Assembly (NCBI GenBank): GCA_910585565.1
Contig: CAJUFC010000038.1
Location: forward strand, 1-9,033
DNA: 9,033 bases
Direction of reading: 5' to 3'
DNA from: an uncultured Eggerthellaceae bacterium
Lineage (GTDB): Bacteria > Actinomycetota > Coriobacteriia > Coriobacteriales > Eggerthellaceae
The notes under the pieces: model-generated
Database searches by the model: none
Told to the model about the DNA's origin: nothing
What the model saw: only the letters and a program-made list of their open reading frames with translations
Translations under genes and position numbers: made by a program
Shown here: piece by piece, positions 5,657 to 9,033 of the stretch
How the letters are laid out: each line of letters starts with the position of its first letter
How positions within the stretch are numbered: the stretch's first letter is position 1

Positions 5657-8188
5657 CTAGATGATCTTGTCGCACATGAACGCGTTCGCCGCCAGCTCGG
5701 CCGCGTCATCAAGGGGCGCCAGCTCATAAGCCGCAGTCCCCGTGCGCTCGGCATGATGCGCGACGGCGCGCGCAAGCAGCCAATCGGCCACCTCGGGGTT
5801 TTTCGCCAGCAGTGTGCCATGTAGGTAGGTGCCCAGGATGCTGCCTTGCAGGATGCCGTCTGCCCGCATCGCTGTGTCGTCGTTGTTGCCGGCACCCGTC
5901 TTCGAGACGACCTCGCCGAACGACTGCGCGTCGGCATCGAGATAGGTGCGGCTCGCGTGGTTTTCGAAGCCGACGACAGGCGCGTCGGCCACAGGCGAGC
6001 GCAGCGCGATGTTGCCGATCAGCCGGTCACCCGAAGTGCCGGGGCGGCGCGTCTCGACGTCAATGAGCCCGAGGCCAGGCACTTCTTCGTCGCCCAACAG
6101 CCACGTGCGCCCCAGAATCTGGTACCCCCCGCAGATGGCCAGCACGGGTCCTGCCTCGTCAATATAGCGGGCCAGGTCGTCACGCACGTCCGCCAGCGTC
6201 TCTGCCGCCAACGTCTGCTCACGATCGGGACCACCCCCCAAGAACACGAGGTCAACATCATCAAACGTGACCGGGTCGCCAAGATTGACGCGGCGCACCT
6301 CAACCGGAATGCCGCGCCAGCGCAGCCGCTGTTCGAGGATGCGCACGTTGCCGCCGTCGCCGTAAAGGTTCAGCAGCTCAGGCAACACATGGGCGATCAC
6401 CACTGGCGATGCAGCGGCGTCGGGGGCAGGCAAATCCGCTCCGGAGGCTTGCGTCGTTGCAGCGAGATTTCTCGACTCCCTTCGGTCGCTCGAAATGACG
6501 CTGGGGGACGGCTTTGCGTTAATTGCTGCGGCGCTGGGGGACGGCTTCGTCTCGCTCGCAGCATGGCCGCCAGAGGCATTCGGCTGCGATGCCGCGAGCC
6601 CGTCAAGCACGCGCTTGACGGGAGGCAATGCCGAGTAGTTGGCTATCGCGTATACGGGTGCGTCAGCCGGCATGACGGCAGCCTCGCCTGCCGCGTCGTC
6701 GGCCGCAGCACCGGCAGCAGCGGCGTTGGCAGCGGCGTTGGCAACCTCGCCCGCAGCGGCGGCATGGCCGCCGCCGGCCGCACCATCGGTTGCGGCATAC
6801 CCGTCGTCGGCCGCTCCTGCGGCCAACGCTGCGAACACGTCCTCGATGCCGTCAACGAGCTCGGCCGTGACGCCTGCATACTTCAAACGCACCTGCAAGT
6901 CGTTGCGGCGCGTGCCACCCGCGAACACGCGCACGGGAACGCCCGCCTCCATGGCAGACCCCGCGACCAGCTCCTCGAAGTCAATGTCCCATATCCACGA
7001 GACATCATGCCCGTCGACCACCTGGTCGTTGATGAAGAACGCCACGGCATGAGGAGCCTTCTCTGCCGCGACGATGCGCAGGTTTTGGTTGAACCCCGTC
7101 GGGTTCTTCGCTAGGTTGAGCAGCGTCGGGCGACCATCGATGACGTAACGCTGCAGGCGGCCATTGCGCGGGTCGAACGCATCGACAGCCCGCTGCACGT
7201 CATCCGCCGAACAGCCGACCGTCGCAGCGCAAGCATAGATGGCCAACAGGTTGTACACGTTGTAGGTGCCCGCGAGGCGCGCATGTAGCCGAACCGCGCC
7301 ATGGCCACTCGCGCCCGCACCTGCGTCCGCGCCGTCCCCCGGCGCCGTCCCATGGAGCGCAGGAGCTGCGTACCTCGGCGTGCGCTCGGCGTTCACCTCG
7401 AACGAAACGCCATCAGGCATGAGGTCGATATCGCGCGCGACATAGTCGAGATGCGGTCGGCTAAAGCCACACTCGGAGCAAACATACGAGCCCAGCTGCC
7501 CGTACTGTCGGTACTCGTAGCGGAATATATGCGAGCACGCCTGGCACATCGTCGCGTCGGCGACGGCATTCTGCGCGAGATGCATGCTCTCTCCCACGCC
7601 AAACGCCACCATGCGCAGCGGCGCGAGCCCGGCGCGAGCGCGCTCCTCGGCGGCGCGAGATGCAACGAACGCACACAGCGGGTCGTCTGCATTGAAAATC
7701 AACCCGGTTTCAGGTGAAGCCACCAAGGCACCCACGATCGACTCCTGGATGCGGTCAATCTCGCCACAGCGATCGAGCTGGTCGCGGAACAGGTTGAGCA
7801 GCAGCACCCACCTTGCCCGCAGGTCGGGCAGCACGTGCGCGAGCCACAGCTCGTCGCATTCGATGACGCCCCAGTCGCTCGGGCGCCCCTGCAGCAGCGC
7901 CGATGCGATGCCGCTTTTGAGATTGGCCCCCGTGCGATTGCACAAGACGCTTTGGCCTGATTGCTCGATCACGTTGGCCATGAGGTTGGTGACGGTCGTC
8001 TTGCCATTCGTTCCCACCACCACGATGGAGCCACGCCGCAGCTTGCCGCGCAGCTCGCGCACGATGGCCGGGTCGATGCGCAGCGCCACGTTGCCGGGCA
8101 GCGTCGCCCCCGGCCGGTGGACGACGTGTTTCAGCCCCCAGGTGAGCGCCCCGGACGTCAGCTGGGCTATGTTGCTTCGTAGCGTCAT
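5657..8188 (-). CDS. MurT-GatD fusion: lipid II isoglutaminyl synthase in one polypeptide
   Basis: MurT and GatD, normally separate subunits, amidate the alpha-carboxyl of D-glutamate in lipid II using ATP and glutamine. Residues 1 to about 450 and 509-532 are MurT: P-loop GTNGKTT (59-65), a zinc-ribbon-like Cys set C215/C218/C237/C240, LAGTYNVYNLLA in the Mur ligase centre, and DGHDVSWIWD (392-401), the region of the aspartate thought to help the GatD active site. Residues about 597-843 are GatD: LNLYGDGGN, AICGGYQ with nucleophile C686, and GTYLHG with H790. An Ala-rich insert (about 455-508) interrupts the MurT C-terminal domain, and a 60-residue linker (about 533-595) joins the halves. 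The ATG at 8188 fits the MurT N terminus (IAQLTSGALTWGLK) and has AGGAG upstream. A TTG at 8218 would add 10 residues from repeat DNA. The frame is intact and motifs of both halves are present, so a working fusion is likely. Confidence 0.93.
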   Translation of the reverse strand: MTLRSNIAQLTSGALTWGLKHVVHRPGATLPGNVALRIDPAIVRELRGKLRRGSIVVVGTNGKTTVTNLMANVIEQSGQSVLCNRTGANLKSGIASALLQGRPSDWGVIECDELWLAHVLPDLRARWVLLLNLFRDQLDRCGEIDRIQESIVGALVASPETGLIFNADDPLCAFVASRAAEERARAGLAPLRMVAFGVGESMHLAQNAVADATMCQACSHIFRYEYRQYGQLGSYVCSECGFSRPHLDYVARDIDLMPDGVSFEVNAERTPRYAAPALHGTAPGDGADAGAGASGHGAVRLHARLAGTYNVYNLLAIYACAATVGCSADDVQRAVDAFDPRNGRLQRYVIDGRPTLLNLAKNPTGFNQNLRIVAAEKAPHAVAFFINDQVVDGHDVSWIWDIDFEELVAGSAMEAGVPVRVFAGGTRRNDLQVRLKYAGVTAELVDGIEDVFAALAAGAADDGYAATDGAAGGGHAAAAGEVANAAANAAAAGAAADDAAGEAAVMPADAPVYAIANYSALPPVKRVLDGLAASQPNASGGHAASETKPSPSAAAINAKPSPSVISSDRRESRNLAATTQASGADLPAPDAAASPVVIAHVLPELLNLYGDGGNVRILEQRLRWRGIPVEVRRVNLGDPVTFDDVDLVFLGGGPDREQTLAAETLADVRDDLARYIDEAGPVLAICGGYQILGRTWLLGDEEVPGLGLIDVETRRPGTSGDRLIGNIALRSPVADAPVVGFENHASRTYLDADAQSFGEVVSKTGAGNNDDTAMRADGILQGSILGTYLHGTLLAKNPEVADWLLARAVAHHAERTGTAAYELAPLDDAAELAANAFMCDKII
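6466..6499. repeat. Palindromic repeat inside the MurT-GatD linker (SER/RES-type element)
   Basis: The 34 bp run from GATTTCTCGACTCCC through a TTCG centre to GGTCGCTCGAAATGAC, an imperfect inverted repeat. I recognise this as resembling small dispersed palindromes of many bacterial genomes that translate as ...SERSESRN-like peptides. Here the minus strand reads VISSDRRESRNL in frame with murT-gatD. It sits in the linker, not in either folded domain, so the insertion is tolerated. That it is a mobile repeat is inferred from memory of such elements. Confidence 0.6.
6500..6547. repeat. 15-bp direct repeat in the MurT-GatD linker
   Basis: GCTGGGGGACGGCTT occurs at 6500-6514 and again at 6533-6547, 33 bp apart and in the same frame. 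It encodes KPSPS twice in the linker. The first copy begins directly after the palindromic repeat. It looks like a local duplication that lengthened the linker. Confidence 0.75.
6719..6742. repeat. 12-bp perfect tandem duplication in the Ala-rich insert of MurT
   Basis: AGCGGCGTTGGC is repeated twice head-to-tail, keeping the frame and encoding an Ala-Asn-Ala-Ala type motif twice. It lies in the low-complexity insert (about 6662-6826) that splits the MurT C-terminal domain, and suggests growth by slippage. Confidence 0.75.
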
Positions 8189-8191
8189 TCT

Positions 8192-8196
8192 CTCCT
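8192..8196 (-). promoter_or_regulatory. Ribosome binding site deciding the murT-gatD start
   Basis: AGGAG on the minus strand lies 3 nt before the ATG at 8188. The spacing is short, but no comparable site precedes the alternative TTG at 8218, whose codons fall at the edge of the dispersed repeat. This supports the shorter 843-residue product. Confidence 0.6.
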
Positions 8197-8208
8197 GCCT
8201 TCGCCGCG

Positions 8209-8252
8209 CCCAACCCAAAGGGACAACCCAAAGGGGCGAGGTATCTGGGTCA
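8209..8252 (-). repeat. Dispersed intergenic repeat, copy D (inverted orientation)
   Basis: Read on the minus strand it starts TGACCCAGATACC, has the core ACCTCGCCCCTTTGGGTT (8225-8242), then a second CCCTTTGGGTTGG. It is the only one of the four copies facing the other way. It lies in the 129-bp gap between the FHA gene and murT-gatD. The rest of that gap holds a tandem AGGCCGCC pair (8280-8295) and a small GCTGG/CCAGC hairpin (8303-8315) just past the FHA stop, with no T-run. No promoter is evident in the gap. Confidence 0.65.
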
Positions 8253-8317
8253 GCCGCCGCTCTCGTGCTAGGCGCCCTCAGGCCGCCAGGCCGCCTCGTC
8301 GTGCTGGCTGCCAGCCC

Positions 8318-9033
8318 TTAGTCCAGCTGCTGGAATTCCAACGTCGTCGTGCCCAGCGTGATCATGTCAGCGTCGCGCAGGGGCGCTTCGCTCACCTTGC
8401 GGCCGTTTATGTACAGTCCGTTCGTGGACCCCAAGTCGGTGATGACCCAGATGCCGTTCTGCTCGCGGTGAATCTCGGCATGCACGCGCGATATGTTGAT
8501 GTCCGGCACGACGATTTCGTTCACCGACTCGCGCCCGATCTGCTGAACGTCGCCGGTCAGCTGGTACGCCACGTCGCGCGTCTCATCGTAGAGATACACC
8601 TCGGGCAGCGCAGCTTTGGCGGAGCGCGCGGCACCAGCCGCGCCAGCGCCCACGGCCTGCCCGTCACGAATGTTCACCGTGGCGGCTGCGCCGTCGTCTT
8701 CGTCGTCGACATATTCATCGTCGCCGAACAGCGCGTTGACGCCTGCCCCGCGCGTCTTGCGCGGCAGCGGCTCTGACACGGCTGGCATCTCGACCGCTGG
8801 CTCGGTGCCGGGCTCGAAGCCCTCCTCGCGCAGCGCACGCTCGGCCTCGCGAGCCGCACGCACCACGTTGTCAATTGGCTCGAAGTGAAGCGAGTCGTTC
8901 TGGGCGCGTTCGGCGGCATCCACCTCGCGAGCGCCTGCCCGCGTGAGGATGGGCTCGTCATCGAGGGCGCTCTTGTATGAGACGCCCTGAGGAGTCGCCT
9001 TGCCCACGCCGACGCCCGCAGCGGCACCCGCGC
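8318..9033 (-). CDS. FHA-domain protein (FhaA-like), 5' end beyond the window
   Basis: The frame is open from the right edge to a TAA at 8318-8320. An internal GTG at 9007 would give 229 residues, but the frame continues upstream without a stop, so the true start is probably outside. Counting from that GTG, residues about 135-228 form a forkhead-associated domain, which binds phosphothreonine peptides. The signature residues are present: GRE (158-160), SRVHAEI (173-179), and DLGSTNGLYING (191-202). The part before it is a charged, low-complexity region with an acidic run (DDEYVDDEDD, 96-105) and an Ala/Gly-rich stretch. This layout, a linker then a C-terminal FHA, fits actinobacterial FhaA, whose N-terminal DUF3662 domain would lie outside the window. 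In actinobacteria such proteins are partners of Ser/Thr kinases that control cell-wall growth; that role here is inferred. Confidence 0.85.
   Translation of the reverse strand, partial: AGAAAGVGVGKATPQGVSYKSALDDEPILTRAGAREVDAAERAQNDSLHFEPIDNVVRAAREAERALREEGFEPGTEPAVEMPAVSEPLPRKTRGAGVNALFGDDEYVDDEDDGAAATVNIRDGQAVGAGAAGAARSAKAALPEVYLYDETRDVAYQLTGDVQQIGRESVNEIVVPDINISRVHAEIHREQNGIWVITDLGSTNGLYINGRKVSEAPLRDADMITLGTTTLEFQQLD

Noticed and set aside
5846..7114. 422-codon open frame on the plus strand
   Set aside because: It is antisense to murT-gatD, whose motifs are unmistakable. It has no domain of its own.
8303..8315. GCTGG/CCAGC hairpin after the FHA stop considered as an intrinsic terminator
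   Set aside because: The stem is short and no T-run follows on the minus strand.

Overview
The window is GC-rich. Sampled 60-base lines run near 70% GC in most genes and near 45% in one internal stretch. All six recognisable genes lie on the minus strand. An FHA signalling protein, a peptidoglycan-amidating MurT/GatD pair, a BspA-like leucine-rich-repeat surface protein and a solitary AAA/DUF4143 ATPase together suggest a high-GC Gram-positive, most likely a gut-type Coriobacteriia/Eggerthellales actinobacterium. This placement is an inference; no rRNA or marker gene is present.

Read in the direction of transcription (right to left), the layout is as follows. (1) The C-terminal part of an FHA-domain protein runs in from the right edge (8318-9033). 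(2) An 843-residue protein fuses MurT and GatD, normally two separate subunits that amidate the glutamate of lipid II (5657-8188). (3) RlmH, a 23S rRNA methyltransferase, follows 18 bp later (5159-5638). (4) Exodeoxyribonuclease III is at 4288-5073. (5) An AAA_14/DUF4143 ATPase is at 2836-4098, preceded by a two-and-a-half-unit 23-bp tandem repeat that overlaps its best candidate promoter. (6) A 408-bp mostly non-coding, partly AT-rich gap leads to the secreted BspA-like surface protein (1-2427), which is cut by the left edge.

The genes do not form one pathway. Items 1 and 2 concern the cell envelope, items 3 and 4 are RNA and DNA housekeeping, and items 5 and 6 look like accessory genes. Four of the five intergenic gaps contain a relative of one short repeat with the core ACCCCGTCCCTTTGGGTT; only the 18-bp gap before rlmH lacks it. 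A second, different palindromic repeat sits inside the reading frame of the MurT-GatD linker.

The most notable observations are the one-chain MurT-GatD with a repeat-built linker, the dispersed intergenic repeat family, the tandem repeat at the ATPase promoter, and the sharp drop in GC inside the surface-protein gene. I saw no CRISPR array, tRNA, rRNA, insertion sequence or convincing intrinsic terminator.
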